A stretch of DNA of 64,000 nucleotides from Atkinsonella hypoxylon (GCA_000729835.1 JFHB01000017.1:124001-188000), one strand, 5' to 3'; counted from the first letter of the stretch, positions 11,053 through 23,401 are shown. Made by a program: numbers and translations. Notes: generated by a model from the sequence alone, not told the origin.

Positions 11053-12578
11053 GGCTGACAATTTGAGACAAATATCGAACTGCCGCTGGGGTATCAGGGA
11101 GAGGTAAAACAAGTGTTGGAATCGAACTTCTGCGACAGAGTTATTCCGTGGCGTCTGCCGACCTGGCGCTATTTATCTCGATGTGGGCGGCCGCTTAGCA
11201 AACGCGGGACATTGATGTCATGGGCTGTGCTGGCACGGAGCTTGACCGCAGGACAGCATTTCGCAGCTCGCTTGCAGCCTCGATTATTACCTCATCTGCA
11301 CCAAGCCTGTTCCATGTCCCGCATTGTGTGTGGCGCAGTGCCTCGCTGGCCACTTGGCAGCCAACAATCGGTTTTCCGAGAGTCGCTCAGCCACACTGCA
11401 GAATGGGGCAGTGCCAATCCGAAGCCCTGCGTGAGTGCATTGTTATTGGTGTCTCGGTCCTTGTATTTTTCCGCATCGTCTATTGCTTGTTTCCTTCGAG
11501 GAAAGGAATAAGCTGCCGACCTTATTGTCGTCCGGACAAAAGACCGGACATAATCCCCTTTCCTACTAATGAGACCTAGATGATAAGGACTTTGTAAGTT
11601 GTCGTGCCAGCGAAGCAGAAGCGACAGGCAAGTGGGAATGCCAACCAAGGAGTAGCTTCAACAAGGCATGACTATGACAGATCAGTTGTCAGAGACTGTC
11701 ACAAGTTGAGGCAATTTAAGAGTGCATTGTGGACAAGATTGCTGAGCTCTAGCTCTATTCTAGCTCCATAGACGATAAGAATGCGGTTACGGTCAAAATT
11801 ACATGTACATGAGGGCCATACGAAGCAAGAGTCCCCCTTTCGTCATCGCCAAACTATTGAAGAACATCTGGACCGACCCAACACTAGCTCAGTCGTATCC
11901 GTGGATGAGAGCGCCAATTCTGCTTACATCCGCCAACGTGCCCGAGATTTTATCGTTGAAACAAAAAGGGGAACCCTAGAGTGTGCCCATGTATCAGTGA
12001 GAGATTGTCTACAAGGAGGGCATCAGGTGGTTATTGTAAATCATAAATTAGCCTCCGTAATATATTGATAAAGTACCATACGCCTTATTGGCGTACTATA
12101 GCTCCAAAATACTGTGTAACTGTGAAGTGTAGATTCGTCTAGTCTAAAGTACTGTTGCAATTCCACATCAGCAAGCGACCAACAATGTTCCATCTAGTCT
12201 ACCTATCGGATTATCGATTACATGCGGCATACGCGGGGTTGTACGGGGTTTGTGCGCGTGTAGCGTTGAGCGTTGAGCGTTGAGCGTTGAGCGTTGAGCG
12301 TTGCCCTGCGTCTTTCTCCACGATTTGCAGCGGAGATGGATTAATGGATCGCAGTGTGCACTGAAGAGGGGGAATTGGGAATTGCTGCCATGGACGGTAC
12401 ATTTTCGGAGGTGTCCATTACGTCAGAACTCCATGAGTCAACTCGAGCCTCGAATCGGCGTGTGGCACCTCTCGGGTCTGATTATTTCTCAACAAGTTGG
12501 CTGAAACCTCCTCTTCCTCGAAAGTTGTGTGTTGCCCGCCACTAACTCAGCCTCATAGTCTGAGCTGCTGTTGTCAAA
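11053..12578. promoter_or_regulatory. Divergent intergenic region between SYLF gene and beta-mannosidase
   Basis: The two genes diverge from this 1.5-kb stretch, so it must hold both promoters. No clear TATA box or named operator is recognised. It contains a heptamer tandem repeat at about 12263-12303. Open frames on both strands around 11113-11648 overlap each other and show no motif. Confidence 0.5.
12263..12303 (+). repeat. GAGCGTT heptamer tandem repeat
   Basis: About five to six head-to-tail copies of the 7-bp unit lie some 280 bp upstream of the beta-mannosidase start. It could be a variable promoter minisatellite, but no function is shown. Confidence 0.8.
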
Positions 12579-15500
12579 ATGTGCTGGTCGGATTTCCTCG
12601 TCCTCTGCCTCGGCATAGCTCATGCCTCTAGCCTTGCAAATGCCGCAAGTACGCTAGACTTGACTGAGCAGAGCTGGAAGCTGCAGAATCTCGCGCTGAA
12701 CATCTCAGTCCCCGGGCGTGTTCCCTCACATGTCCATTTAGACTTGTTACAGGCCCAAGTCATTGGTGACCCGTACGTAGGTTGGAAGCGCTGATTCACT
12801 GTTGCTTCCTGATACTAACGAGGGAAGCTACTATGGTCTGAACGACTTCAATCTCCGCTGGATTGCTCAATCCAATTGGACATATGTGTCCAATATCAAG
12901 CATCTGTACGACGCACAATTGCCCCGCAAGATATCTATACACTCATTGATACTGCCAGATATCGGCCGACAGCGGAGGAGGGCATCGAGACGTTCCTTCT
13001 GTTCGATGGTCTCGATACTTTTTCAACCGTCGTCTTTTGTGGTCAGCATGTGGCAGCTACTGATAACCAATTCCGACAATGGCGCTTCAATATCACGGAC
13101 ATCTGGTCCAGATGCTCTGAGGCCGATGAACCACTACTCGAAGTGCATTTCCAAAGCGCCACTGAGATGGCCGACAAGTTGGCCAACGAGCCTGGTGCAG
13201 AGACATGGCCATTTGGGATTGAAGGCTGGTTCGAATACCCTCATCGGGCTTTCATCCGTAAGCAACAGTCCGATTTTGGCTGGGACTGGGGCCCAGCTTT
13301 TGCCCCGTCAGGAATATGGCAGAAAGCATGGATAAAACAAGTGTCTCATGCGAAACTTACCATCCCCAACTCTGCAATCGATATTTATCGCAGCGGGCAG
13401 TTGAACAATCTGCCCCCTAGCCAAAAGGCAAACTGGGTTCTGAATGCGAGCGTTGATTCACTTACACGGATTCCTAGCGGCGCGCGAATGGCGTTCAAGA
13501 TCACAGACAAGGATGGCAGGCTATATGATCATGGCCTGCTTTCCGACGTCACAAATGGAGGAGACGTCATCACGGGCTCTACGACGCTAGACCCTAGTAA
13601 ATACAAGTTGTGGTGGCCGTCCGGTATGGGCGAGCAAAACTTGTACAACGTTTCTTTGGACATTATTCACAAGAACTCGAGCCTAGCCGCTGTGCAGAAA
13701 AGGACTGGCTTCAGAACAATTGTCCTCAATCTGGGCCCAATAACCGAGGAGCAGAGAGCCAAGGGTGTCGCGCCGGGCAACAACTGTGAGTTCCATCATT
13801 CCTTGCTTGAACGCAGGACACGGACTGACTAGAATGCGTCAGGGCATTTCGAGATCAACGGTCATGAGTTCTACGCCAAAGGGAGCAACTTTATACCTCC
13901 AGATGCTTTTTGGCCACGCGTCACCAAGGAGCGCATTCAATCACTGTTCAAGTCTGTTGTAGCCGGCAATCAGAATATGTTGAGAGTGTGGGCAAGCGGC
14001 GCATATTCTCCCGATTTCATGTACGACTTGGCAGATGAAATGGGAATATTACTTTGGAGCGAGTTCGAATTCGGCGATGCCCTGTACCCAGTAACCCCTG
14101 AATTTCTGGAAAACTGTCGAAAAGAGGCAGTCTACCAGGTCCGGAGGATCAATCACCACCCTTCCCTCGCCCTCTGGGCCGGAGGCAATGAGCTAGAAAA
14201 CCTTGAGCTAAAGAGCGTCAAGCAGCAGGCGCCACATGATTATGCACGATATCTACACGAGTACGAGACGCTTTTTATTCACACCCTTCTCCCCGCAGTG
14301 TATGGGAACAGTCGTAGCATTACGTATATACCGAGCAGCACGACGAATGGGTACCTGTCGCTCAACTTCTCCAACCCGATTCCCATTGTGCAGCGATACG
14401 ACAATCTTACCGAGGGCTCCCTGTACGGAGACACAGATCACTACAACTACAATTCTCTGGTAGCTTTCGACCTGGAAACATACCCTGTCGGTCGCTTCGC
14501 AAACGAGTTTGGCTTCCACTCGATGCCCAGTTTGTCAAGCTGGAAGGAGGCCATTTCGGAGGACGAGCTGGATTTCAATAGTTCGACCATCATGTTGCGG
14601 AACCACCACTACCCTGCTGGCGGACTGAACATTTCCAACTATGACAATTCCAGCCTGGGCATGGGGGAAATGACGCTCGCGGTGCAGCGATACTACCCGA
14701 CGCCGAACAAGGTGGACAAGGTGGCCAACTTTTCAGCCTGGTGCCATGCTACGCAGATCTTCCAGGCAGACTATTACCGATCTCAGATTCAGTTCTACCG
14801 CGTCGGGTCTGGTCGTCCTGAGCGGCAGCTGGGATCTCTTTATTGGCAGCTAGAGGACATCTGGCAGGCTCCAACGTGGGCCGGCATCGAGTACTCTGGC
14901 CGGTGGAAGGTCCTCCACTACGTTGCGCAGGACATGTACCGACATGTCATCATTGCGCCGTTGCCCAACAAGACTACCGGCCTGCTAGATATATACGCAG
15001 TCAGCGACCTGTGGACCAGCGTCACGGGAAACCTGTCGTTAAGTTGGGTGACTTGGTCTGACGAGCCACTCAACTATAGTCTTCCCAGCGCCGACGGCCA
15101 AGCGGTGGTCGCCCAACACGCGGCGACTTTGCCGTTCAATATCGGTCCATTGAATAGCACACTCGTCGCATCACTCAACATCTCCAGCGTTTCCCTACTG
15201 CAAGGCTTCAACTCAGCAAATAGTATCCTCGTAGCGAACCTCACTGCCGCTGGCACTCTGATCAACTCGAATCCCACCAAGACATTCACCCACACGAGCG
15301 TGTACACGCCCACACCACTCTCCTCGGCGTCCATTATCGACCCAAAGCTTAGCATAGAATATGACGGAGAGCGCGACGCATTTCTCGTGGCTGCACGGGG
15401 TGGCATCAGTCTCTGGACGTGGCTGAGCGTTCCCGACGCCGATTCGAGCATCATTGTCAATTTCGAGCAGAACGCCTTTGTGCTGCGCAGGGGCGAGAGG

Positions 15501-15596
15501 AGGTACGTTGGGTATAACGTGATTAGGGGAAGTAGCGATGGGTGGCAAGGTCGCGTCAGGATCGAGAGTATTTATAACCAAACGTTGTCTTCTTAG
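12579..15596 (+). CDS. mndA: Secreted beta-mannosidase, glycoside hydrolase family 2
   Basis: The enzyme removes terminal beta-1,4-mannose from manno-oligosaccharides. The exons are 12579-12772, 12828-12905, 12959-13785 and 13843-15596, giving 950 residues, the usual size of fungal GH2 beta-mannosidases. A signal peptide is evident (hydrophobic FLVLCLGIAHASSLANA). Joined exons give DPYYGLNDFN, RPTAEEGIETFLLFDGLDTF and NNWHFEINGHEFYAKGSNF, all signature stretches of the family. The general acid/base is the Glu of AGGNELE (about residue 483) and the nucleophile the Glu of ANEFGFHS (about residue 588). Many N-glycosylation sequons fit a secreted protein. The first intron ends in AAG a few bases after the branch word TACTAAC. 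A Zn2Cys6 regulator follows 1.27 kb downstream on the same strand. Assignment is firm; the symbol follows Aspergillus usage. Confidence 0.93.
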
Positions 15597-16657
15597 CTTG
15601 GGACAAGGTGGAAAGCTAGCCGTCAAGAATGCCATTTTGAATTGGTGCCGGCTCCTCGCTGTTCCCGCGGAGTTATATGTGAAATGGGCAGACCGCTGAC
15701 ACTCAGCTACTTGGCAATTGCCTCTTCATACGTGGCGCAAGCTGTACTCAACGTTGTGCATGCATTAGTTCACCTGTCTGGTCCTTGGGTGAGCGTTGCA
15801 GTTGCTAGGAGGGCATGGGAAGAAGGGTGTGTATTATCTTTCCGGCTTAGTGCGTTGCAGCTTCTTGTGATGGCGCCAGTCGTGTGACTCGGTTTCATCG
15901 CCTTTCGTACGTTGGGGTCGCTCGGCATCTTGACCATGGAGTAGTTACATGACGAGGTCGCGATTTTTCGTCATCTGATGGCCGATAACTAATTTGCAAT
16001 GGGGCAGAAAAACAAGTCTCCACAAATAACCAGCCAGGCGTGTTTCAGACGGAAAGCGGGAAGCTGAGTGGTGCGGAACAGGCCGGGCGGCGTCACGTAT
16101 TTGGTAACATTGAAGCCTCGTAAGAATGTAATTAGGCTCTTATTGGTTAGGTTTGCTACATTCTAACTTACATTGCTGCTATTCAAAACAGTATCCGCCC
16201 AATGGTCGACCTTAGACAGGGACGCACTTGGTAACAAGGAGCAGCGGCTTCATTCATGCGATATTCGGACACTACGTTGATGTATTGCGCGTGGAAAACA
16301 GCACGGTGACTGAATCTTCGACGAGTCCCGTTCTGTACGTCTCAACCTTGTCACTAGTTACTCCATAGTTCTTCCCGAGAAAGAAGCATGGGGATGTAGG
16401 AAGCACAATCGCGGTGGGATGTGGTGATTTGCCCTGCCACCTGCCACCTGCCGTCTGCCGTCTGCCGTCGGCCGTCTGGCACCAAGGCCACATGCATGGT
16501 GCGCCAGGCACCACAGTGAGCCCAGCCTTATAGCCTACAGCCTGCAGCTTACAACTTACAGTACGCACTACGCACTAACTAGTTACGGCACTGCCAAAGC
16601 ATCGAATCAACTGAATCGACGCCAATCCCAGCTGGCCCAGCCCAGCCCAGCCCAGTG

Positions 16658-16689
<32 letters not shown>

Positions 16690-16869
16690 CATCTCTTCGC
16701 CCCGCGCCTGCCACGTGCAAATCGTGCGCTGTCTGGTCTCGTCGGATTCTGACCAATTCAACTCGTTCACCTCATTCACCTCGTGTCCGCCGGCATAACT
16801 ACTGGTCTGCTCCAGTCACCACAGGTAGCATCTCTATTTTCATAATCTATTGCCTCTCGTCTGCTGTGG
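15597..16869. other. Intergenic DNA between beta-mannosidase and the Zn2Cys6 regulator
   Basis: It holds the regulator's promoter. Features are a C/T-rich array of CTGCC-type units (about 16434-16480) and, nearer the regulator, GCCCA and GCCT repeats (about 16635-16690). No gene is seen. Confidence 0.55.
16635..16690 (+). repeat. GCCCA and GCCT tandem repeats
   Basis: Four copies of a CCCAG unit run into about eight copies of CCTG, roughly 180 bp upstream of the transcription-factor start codon. Confidence 0.75.
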
Positions 16870-19550
16870 ATGGGACCCAAGCCGCCAGCGACCGATTCCC
16901 CGTCTTCGCCGCGGGCCGGCATGTCGAGAATCAACAAGTCCTGCGACCAATGCAGGCTGCGGAAAGTGCGCTGCATCGGTAATTCACGACGTCGGCTTCA
17001 GTGATTGCCTTCCTCAGCCGCTGATGACCTTGTTACAGCTCCTGATGCTTCTCCCGGGGCGCCAATCATATGTAATCATTGCGCCGTAAGTCATCGCCTT
17101 TGAATGCGGCGCGGGGCTCGTAAACAGCTTGCTGAGAGGCATGCGCCAACAGAAGCGAGGGGAAACATGCCATTTCAGCGTGCACAAGAGACGGTTTCTG
17201 CCTAAAGGTACAAGCCTTGGTTTGATTCACGTGTCCGAGTTGAGAAACTTGGGCTGAGAGAAACGCAGTCTCCGACTCGCCCCGTACCGCCTCATCGCCT
17301 GGATTTGATCTCGATATCAGCGATCTATACATTGACTGTATTCTGCGAGATGGGCCACAAAATGAGAAGCTCACAGATGAAACCGGCGTGATCAAGGTAG
17401 GCCTACCCCGTCCATGCACCACTGGCATGTGAAGAAACGAACTCATAAACTTAGACTTCCGACGATCGAGGTATTGCCAAATCTCTCCGCAAGCTCACAT
17501 GGAATCGTCTCAGTATTAACTAGCGAGGCCTGAAGTACCAAGCTCGAGTCTGGCGTTCTTTTCTGACCCTCAAGTCGAACAATTGACCCAGAAAATCGGG
17601 TCAGATCGACTCAAGAATCTCATCCACAGAATAGATACCACGATAGCCGAGCGCCTCCGTGGCCGAGCCTCGTCTTCCTGGGCCCGTATACGATTCACAA
17701 AGCCTCATCAGCCGATGGGGATATCCAAGCAGGTCGCTGATGTGTATATCGATGGTGAGCAACCCCCCCCCCCCTCTCAAAGCCGGGCGCAAGATGTCAC
17801 ATTAACTCTGGAGCGCAGCTTACTTTAAATATATACACCCAATGTATCCCTTCCTGGATCGTGGCGAATTTACTGCACGTATGCTCCTTCACGATGTCTC
17901 AAGTGATACTTTGGAGGATGCAACTTTCTCCGCCCTTTTTTACGCGGTGCTCGCGCTAGGCAGCCAATACATCGATGGCGGCACTTTTCAGCCCGGCCAA
18001 GGAACGACATGGAGCTTGTTCCAAACTGCTCTGGGATATGTTGCCGATGTCATTGTCCCTAAAGAATCCCTCGAAAACTTGCAGGTGAGTCCGAAAATGA
18101 CGCCGAAAATAGTAGTGGTTTGTTGGTGACCTGGTCGATGCAGGCCTTGACTGCCATGGTAAGCACAGCCGAAAAGAAGCTCTGAGGAAAAGTGACTGAG
18201 ACCAGACGTCAGTCCGTGTTTGCAATGAACGCATGCTGCTTGCAGCTTGATGATACCCTGATTGCGGAAGCAGCCAGAATGGCCCTCTCATTGCGTTATC
18301 ATAAATCAGCCAATGCCAGCGTCAGCCAATTGAGAACTTTCTGGGTCGTCTACTATATTGAAAAGAACACGTGCTTCCAAAACCGTATAAGCTCGGTGCG
18401 CTTCTCCATTTCTTACGAATAGCAGGCCGGTCATTTGACAAATGCTTAGATTATATCGGATGACGACATTGCCAGCCCCATACCCCCTACTCCCGACGCA
18501 GTATTTGAGAATTTCAACTGGTTTCTATCAAGCATTCGCTTCTCGCGCTTGTCGTCGATAGCTTACAGCACACTTTTCACAGTAAGTGCCCGTCGCCAAT
18601 CGCACGATTCGTATCTGAAAGCCATCGACCGGGTCTATCAACGGCTCGAAGACTGGCGGCTATCTGTTCCACATGGTTTTCGACCTGGGGAGTCATTCCA
18701 TCACCTGAGTCAATATGCCGGACCTGGAGCAAAGCTTGTCGCCGTACAAACTCACTATATGTACTTCAGCATGCGAATTGTGTTGGAACGGCTTGTTATG
18801 CGCATAGCGAACCAGCAAGATGCCAGGCGGGAAAATAGCAAGCACTACCTGATGTGGGCCGCTCGAACAATCATAGAACTGACAAGATACATCGACATTG
18901 AACCGCATATGCCTATCTTGTAGGGTTTTCATTCTTTGTTCTTGCCTGTGGCTTCTGGCTTACATGTGACTTAGTATTATGGGAGTTATGCCATTGTCGG
19001 GACTCTTTATTCTTTTCGATTTCGTCATGCACAATCCCTTGCATGAGGAGACGAGAGACAACATTGCCCTACTCGATGCAGCAACTGGATACTTCAGCCA
19101 CCTAGAGTATATATCTAAAGGAGCGTTGCCTGGGAGCATCATATCCGAGTTTACCCAGATTGCGAGAGACTTTTGCCATCAAGCGGAAAAGAGCGAGAAA
19201 CAATCCGAAATGTCCGTCATAGAACCTTCCTATAGCGCAGTCTCCGAAATGAGTGTTGACAGGGAGATGCTCCAACTTGCTCAGCATGAACAGACGGTAA
19301 GAAGCAAACCTCGGGAGTCTCATCCAGTCAGAATGCTAACAGGGTTTGCAAGAGCTACTTTCCCACCGATGCTCTGTCCGTGCCAACCAACGAGTATCAC
19401 CACGATGCATCCGCGGTGCTGACTGACAACACGTTGGTATACCCCATCATGGAAAATCCCTATCTATCGGAGGGAGGCCAGGTTCTGGATTATGGCGATA
19501 TGCGAACTTTTTTTGGTGCGTTGCTGTCGGATTGGAGTGATATTCATTGA
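16870..19550 (+). CDS. Zn2Cys6 transcription factor with fungal_trans middle homology region
   Basis: Predicted nuclear binuclear-cluster activator or repressor. I assemble twelve exons: 16870-16978, 17039-17085, 17153-17207, 17269-17396, 17455-17470, 17524-17754, 17819-18084, 18144-18158, 18213-18395, 18450-18919, 18975-19296 and 19353-19550. They give about 679 residues with all phases closing. The cluster is CDQCRLRKVRC in exon 1, then CNHC in exon 2 and KRGETC in exon 3, i.e. two introns cut the zinc cluster. The middle homology region follows: YIHPMYPFLDRGEF, ALFYAVLALGSQY, FAMNACCLQLDDTL, LRTFWVVYYIEKNTCFQNR. Exons 5 (16 nt) and 8 (15 nt) are microexons. Without the 53-nt intron at 17471-17523 the frame would break. 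The last intron seems to end in AAG after a GCTAAC branch. Its target is unknown; proximity to the beta-mannosidase suggests, but does not show, control of mannan use. Confidence 0.82.
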
Positions 19551-20219
19551 TGAGGCCGTCATTTTTGGAATAAGGACGAGGAATGCATCTGGCGCAGCAT
19601 CTTTGCTCTACGTCAAGTCTGCGACTACTTCTGACGGGAGAGCGCGTCGCAGTCATGGGTCTTGGTCGCATTGATCGGTCCCCTCGAAGGTTTAGCCACG
19701 CCGCGTTCTTGTCGGGCTCGAGAGCTCTACTTCGACAGGAACGAGAGAGACGGGATACTATTGGATGTATAGACAATAAAGAAATCCAAGCCGTTTGGAA
19801 TACCGTGTTACCTGCATGCTTGGTCTGCATTTGATCCTGGAACATATCAATTGTGCAAGGAGGGACAGTGACATAGAGCACAAGGGTGCATAGACATAGA
19901 TACCTACCTAGGTAGTTAGATGGAACTTTTCCCAATTGGGAGCATTTACTTGTGGCCACGCCGCATTGTGCGACAATGTGATTATTGTAAACGATTTCTC
20001 GGTGCAGGGGCCTGTGCGGCGAGTGGTTCACCGTTATTCTGTGCCCTCAGAATCAACGACCTACGCGTTGCTTTTCCAGTTATTGGAAAATAGGTGGTTA
20101 CTGAATTCGTAGAGCTTTGGTGGCTTTGCACCAAGGGGGCTTCTGAAGTCCTATTGTCATTCCATAATCTCATCTCATCTCATCCTTCACCAGTCTCCGG
20201 CGTGACGAACGAATACACC
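19551..20219. other. Intergenic DNA after the Zn2Cys6 regulator
   Basis: No gene is recognised. It contains a TACCTACCTAGGTA word near 19900 and short open frames on both strands without motifs. Confidence 0.55.
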
Positions 20220-20640
20220 ATGGCTCAAACCATGACCTATCTGGTCACTGGCGCCAATAGAGGTATGTTCGTATGTGATAACAGGCACTATAATTCTAAG
20301 TGAAATGTAGGCATCGGGCGTCAGATAGCATCAGATCTAGTACTTGGGCCTTGCACGACCGTGATAGCCCTTTCGCTCAACACGCTACTAGTCGGCGACA
20401 AATCACAACTACATTGTACATCTACGAAGACGGCCAGGATCACGGACACAAGACCTTCGATGAGCAAAGCGGCGGCGAATTGGCTCGCCAAGAAGATCAG
20501 CGTTGAGTTTAGGGGCAAAGGGCTGAAAGTCGGCATTGCTCATCTTGGGTTGGTTATGTCGATGTCTTGCGGCGGGACCTTTGCTGATGTTGTTGCAGGG
20601 TGAAGACTGATATGGAACAGGACTTGGCGGATGCCGTTGG
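20220..20640 (+). pseudogene. Truncated short-chain dehydrogenase copy
   Basis: Exon 1 (20220-20262) reads MAQTMTYLVTGANRG and joins, through an intron ending in TGTAG at 20310, to IGRQIASDLVLGPCTTVIA. Together these form the Rossmann TGxxxGIG motif of an SDR. Soon after comes TRPSMSKAAANWLAKKISVEF, which is the active-site helix. The roughly 100 residues expected between them (NNAG and catalytic Ser region) are missing, and the catalytic Tyr of YxxxK is replaced by Pro. Further on VKTDMEQDLADAVG is readable after a frame change. I therefore call it an internally deleted, inactive gene. It is not a copy of the SDR relic at 6.45 kb, whose motifs differ. Confidence 0.65.
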
Positions 20641-21389
20641 TGACGGAGCCGCCTGTTACGCTGGAGAGCTTCGCGTCAGGTTCTTGAGCAGGCGGGTTGC
20701 AACTCTTTTTTCTCTTTGATTGTAAGCGCGGCTTTGCGAGAGGCTGACTTTGCAGATTGATGGGTTGTCGCTTGGAACGACGCATGGCAGGTTTTGTGGG
20801 CCGTTGGTGGGACAGGAGCTTCTGTGGTAGATGGTGGCTTGGGCTGTTGGTTAGTTTGGGGGTCTTTGATATTGCTGGACCTTGCTTTTCACTGCTGCAA
20901 TTGTGCAACCGGAGACTCATGCGGAGCAGTATTTTTCATGCTTTGGGATTCATCGTGTTGGTCATCAGGGTGTCAGGCTTTGCTTGCTATGCCGGGAATA
21001 AAACTTGTGTGCTCAACGCGTCGGAGATGTGGTGTTGGTTTCTAAGGATGGACTGCGAGAATGTGGGCTGACGAGGGCACCTTATCAAGAACAATGGCAC
21101 CAAGTGACAAAAGCACATACTTTTACAACACTGCAAGTTTCTCGTCCATTATCCTATGCGTCCTATAGGCAATACCACTAAGAAAGTTCTGTCCAAGCCT
21201 CTATAACATGTACAGGTTGTGGTTGTTGTACTGCCGCACCAGCCGAGTTGACTGTGATTGGCTGTAGGAATCGAACAGCAATCACGAGCCCCAGCGATCA
21301 CGTGGGCAAATCCCGTTGCGTTCGTGGTTTGGGGCGGGCGTATCCCGTGCCGTAGAGCGGCTTATGAGCGCCATGTTCATTCAAGCCAT
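20641..21389. other. Intergenic DNA between SDR relic and first secreted-protein unit
   Basis: Open plus-strand frames at 20757-21071 lack recognisable motifs. From about 21345 the sequence belongs to the duplicated unit described for the secreted-protein genes (3' flank, GTGCCGTAGAGCGG). Confidence 0.5.
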
Positions 21390-22155
21390 TCAAGCTCGGC
21401 AACAAGGCCAGGTCGGGGGGATTTCTATAAACCAGTGGCCTGGTGGAGTGCAAAACACACATGCTTCTGTGTTTTGCCCTCTCACATCGAGGTCGACTCG
21501 AGTGCTAGCTAGTCGGCGTCGGGCGCGCCCGTCGGTATAGCCGTTCACCCAGATGAACTCGCCGCGATTCGGGTTATGGACAACCAGGGTGACGTCGGGA
21601 TCATCAGGCGTATAAGCTGTAGCGTCAACAAAAATCTCCCATCCCGTTCCTAGAATATGTTGCGATATACGCCGATTGAGAATATTTTGAATATCAATGC
21701 GTTGTGTGCGCAGCGTTGGTGGAAATGGGTATTGCAGAAAGCCACAATGTCCATGGCCCTGTCGCTTATTATGACGCTCTATGGTTGATTCAGTGTCCCG
21801 AACCTCGATCTGTGGCAGCGTGGAACAAAGAGTTATTATAGCAAAGAAGAGAAGATTGATATAAAAATGCATCTTGTGAGTGCTCTTATTGTGAGGTGCT
21901 CTATTGTAAGGTGTAAAAAGGGCTGTTACTTAGGGCTAAGAGAAGAAGAACTCGATTGATATATAATCTTGTAGAGAGTTAAAGGTCTTTCGTTCGTCGT
22001 AAGGAGAAGGGGCAGGAGGATAGTTAGATTATATACATAAAGGCGACGAAGATGCCTGAGGTATTTAGCCCGCCGGGTTGGTCCTTGCTATGCGGCACGG
22101 CACGTCAAGATGGGATTAATAGAGTTGTGGGGTTATATGACCCACGCCACCCCTT
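21345..22155 (-). repeat. Duplicated unit A around secreted-protein copy 1
   Basis: Sequence on both sides of the gene is shared with units B and C. On the plus strand the left edge carries GTGCCGTAGAGCGG and GCCATGTTCATTCAAG. The right side (gene upstream) carries AAGAAGAACTCGAT, TAAGGAGAAGGGG, GTTA(G/A)(G/A)TTATATACAT and GAAGATGCCTGAGGT. The match with unit B continues to GGCACGTCAAG near 22100 and beyond. Confidence 0.75.
21390..21872 (-). CDS. Small secreted protein, effector-like family, copy 1
   Basis: Single-exon gene of 160 residues that I do not recognise from any known family. It has a strong signal peptide (MHFYINLLFFAIITLCST). The mature part shares a framework with the genes at 28777-29265 and 29786-30262: an E-V-R-D-T-x-S-T stretch after the signal, HCGF, YPFPP with LRT, IDIQ, W-x-I-x-VDA, a Y-x(6-8)-V-x-L strand, RGE(F/Y)IWV, STRVDL, a CxxC (CVFC) and IE(I/V)PP-x-W at the end. 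The C terminus differs (PCCRA). The short strand-like segments suggest a small beta-rich secreted domain; this is inference. It lies at the edge of an AT-rich block. Function unknown; effector is a working label only. Confidence 0.75.
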   Translation of the reverse strand: MHFYINLLFFAIITLCSTLPQIEVRDTESTIERHNKRQGHGHCGFLQYPFPPTLRTQRIDIQNILNRRISQHILGTGWEIFVDATAYTPDDPDVTLVVHNPNRGEFIWVNGYTDGRARRRLASTRVDLDVRGQNTEACVFCTPPGHWFIEIPPTWPCCRA

Positions 22156-23401
22156 TTCACTTATACATCATAGAGTCTCTGAGCTTCCTTCTTGCTTTTC
22201 TCTCCTACATCCTACTTTTAACTTAATGCTTTTGTAATTGCGGAAGCTAGCTACATTAAGAGATATATTAAGGTTATTGCTTTTGTTGCTTTTGTTGCTT
22301 TTATTTCTTCCCTTAATTTTATTGCTATATGTATTCTATAATATAGTAGCAATTGCCTTACTTCGAATGTAATAAACTACAGCCTTGATTTTAATAAAAT
22401 TACTCAGTTATTATTACTCAATTACTCTGGTTGGCCAGTTCCTCTTCTACCTAATCCACCGAGGAAAAACTCTTTAGCAGGGAGGAAAACCCTGGTGCTT
22501 CCTTTCTTGTGCTCGGTTCGGGTCCTTAACGGTCCTGGTCTGTTCCCTGCCATAAAAAATGGGTGGACCGCCGCGCTAGATAGCCAGCCTGCGCCGACCT
22601 TCTCAGATGTGTGTATGTATCTGTGTGTGTGTGTGGGTGTGTGTGAGTCGGAGCAAACGCTCCTTGTGGTGGTGCATTCCAGGGAGGTACCCCCGGGTGC
22701 CGTCCGGGGCAGCTTATTAAATAGGCCACGCGGGTAAAAGAATAATACAACCCCTTCGATTGACCCAATCTCAGCGACCGAAAAGTCGTGATTGTTTCTC
22801 ACCCCTATCTTGGCAGGGCTACGTGGGGCAGCTGAAGATTCTCTGTGACGTGGGCTACTCTAGGATTGGTGCGATTTTTTTTCCATATACTCCGTAGATA
22901 ATCGTAACGAATAGATTGAACTTGACTTAATCGTAGACAGAGCATTGTATGTAATATAACTATTGTAGTTCTTGGTCCTTCAATGTAATGTGTTATGTAA
23001 TTTTTCTAATAGAATATAATATAATTTGTAATGTAATTATTGCAGTTTTTGGCTCTTCGATGTAATTTGTAAAGTAATTTTTATTATATAACGTAATGTA
23101 ATTTGTAATACAATATAATTGGTAATATATAATAATTAATGATATTGTAGTATAGAATTATAACATATGACATTATATAATATAATGCTCTAATCCTAAG
23201 GCAGAAAGCTTCAAATTGCTTGGGGAAAATACAAGTAACAACACAATGACTGAAGACATTTCCGCGTAAGGGAATATATTCTCGGCTCTGAATTCCAATG
23301 TAGATAGCCACATTCAATCATCTGTTATTGTAGTTCTAAGCGCACTTGTGCCCTAGTCCCGTTGTATCCTTAGTTTTGCTAATACAGTGACTTTGTCTAT
23401 T

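Noticed and set aside
11105..11130. GTTCGATTCC on the minus strand, T-loop-like
   Set aside because: The neighbouring sequence does not form a tRNA cloverleaf.
17455..17560. Frameshift or pseudogene status of the Zn2Cys6 regulator
   Set aside because: The apparent stops vanish when a 53-nt intron (17471-17523) is removed, which restores one open frame into the next conserved exon.
20757..21071. Plus-strand open frames with Trp/Gly-rich translation
   Set aside because: Codon use and composition look like translated non-coding DNA, and no continuation of the SDR relic could be fitted.
22422..22802. Minus-strand open frame of 126 codons
   Set aside because: Its middle is a translated TG-rich microsatellite (repeating His-Thr); no family resemblance.
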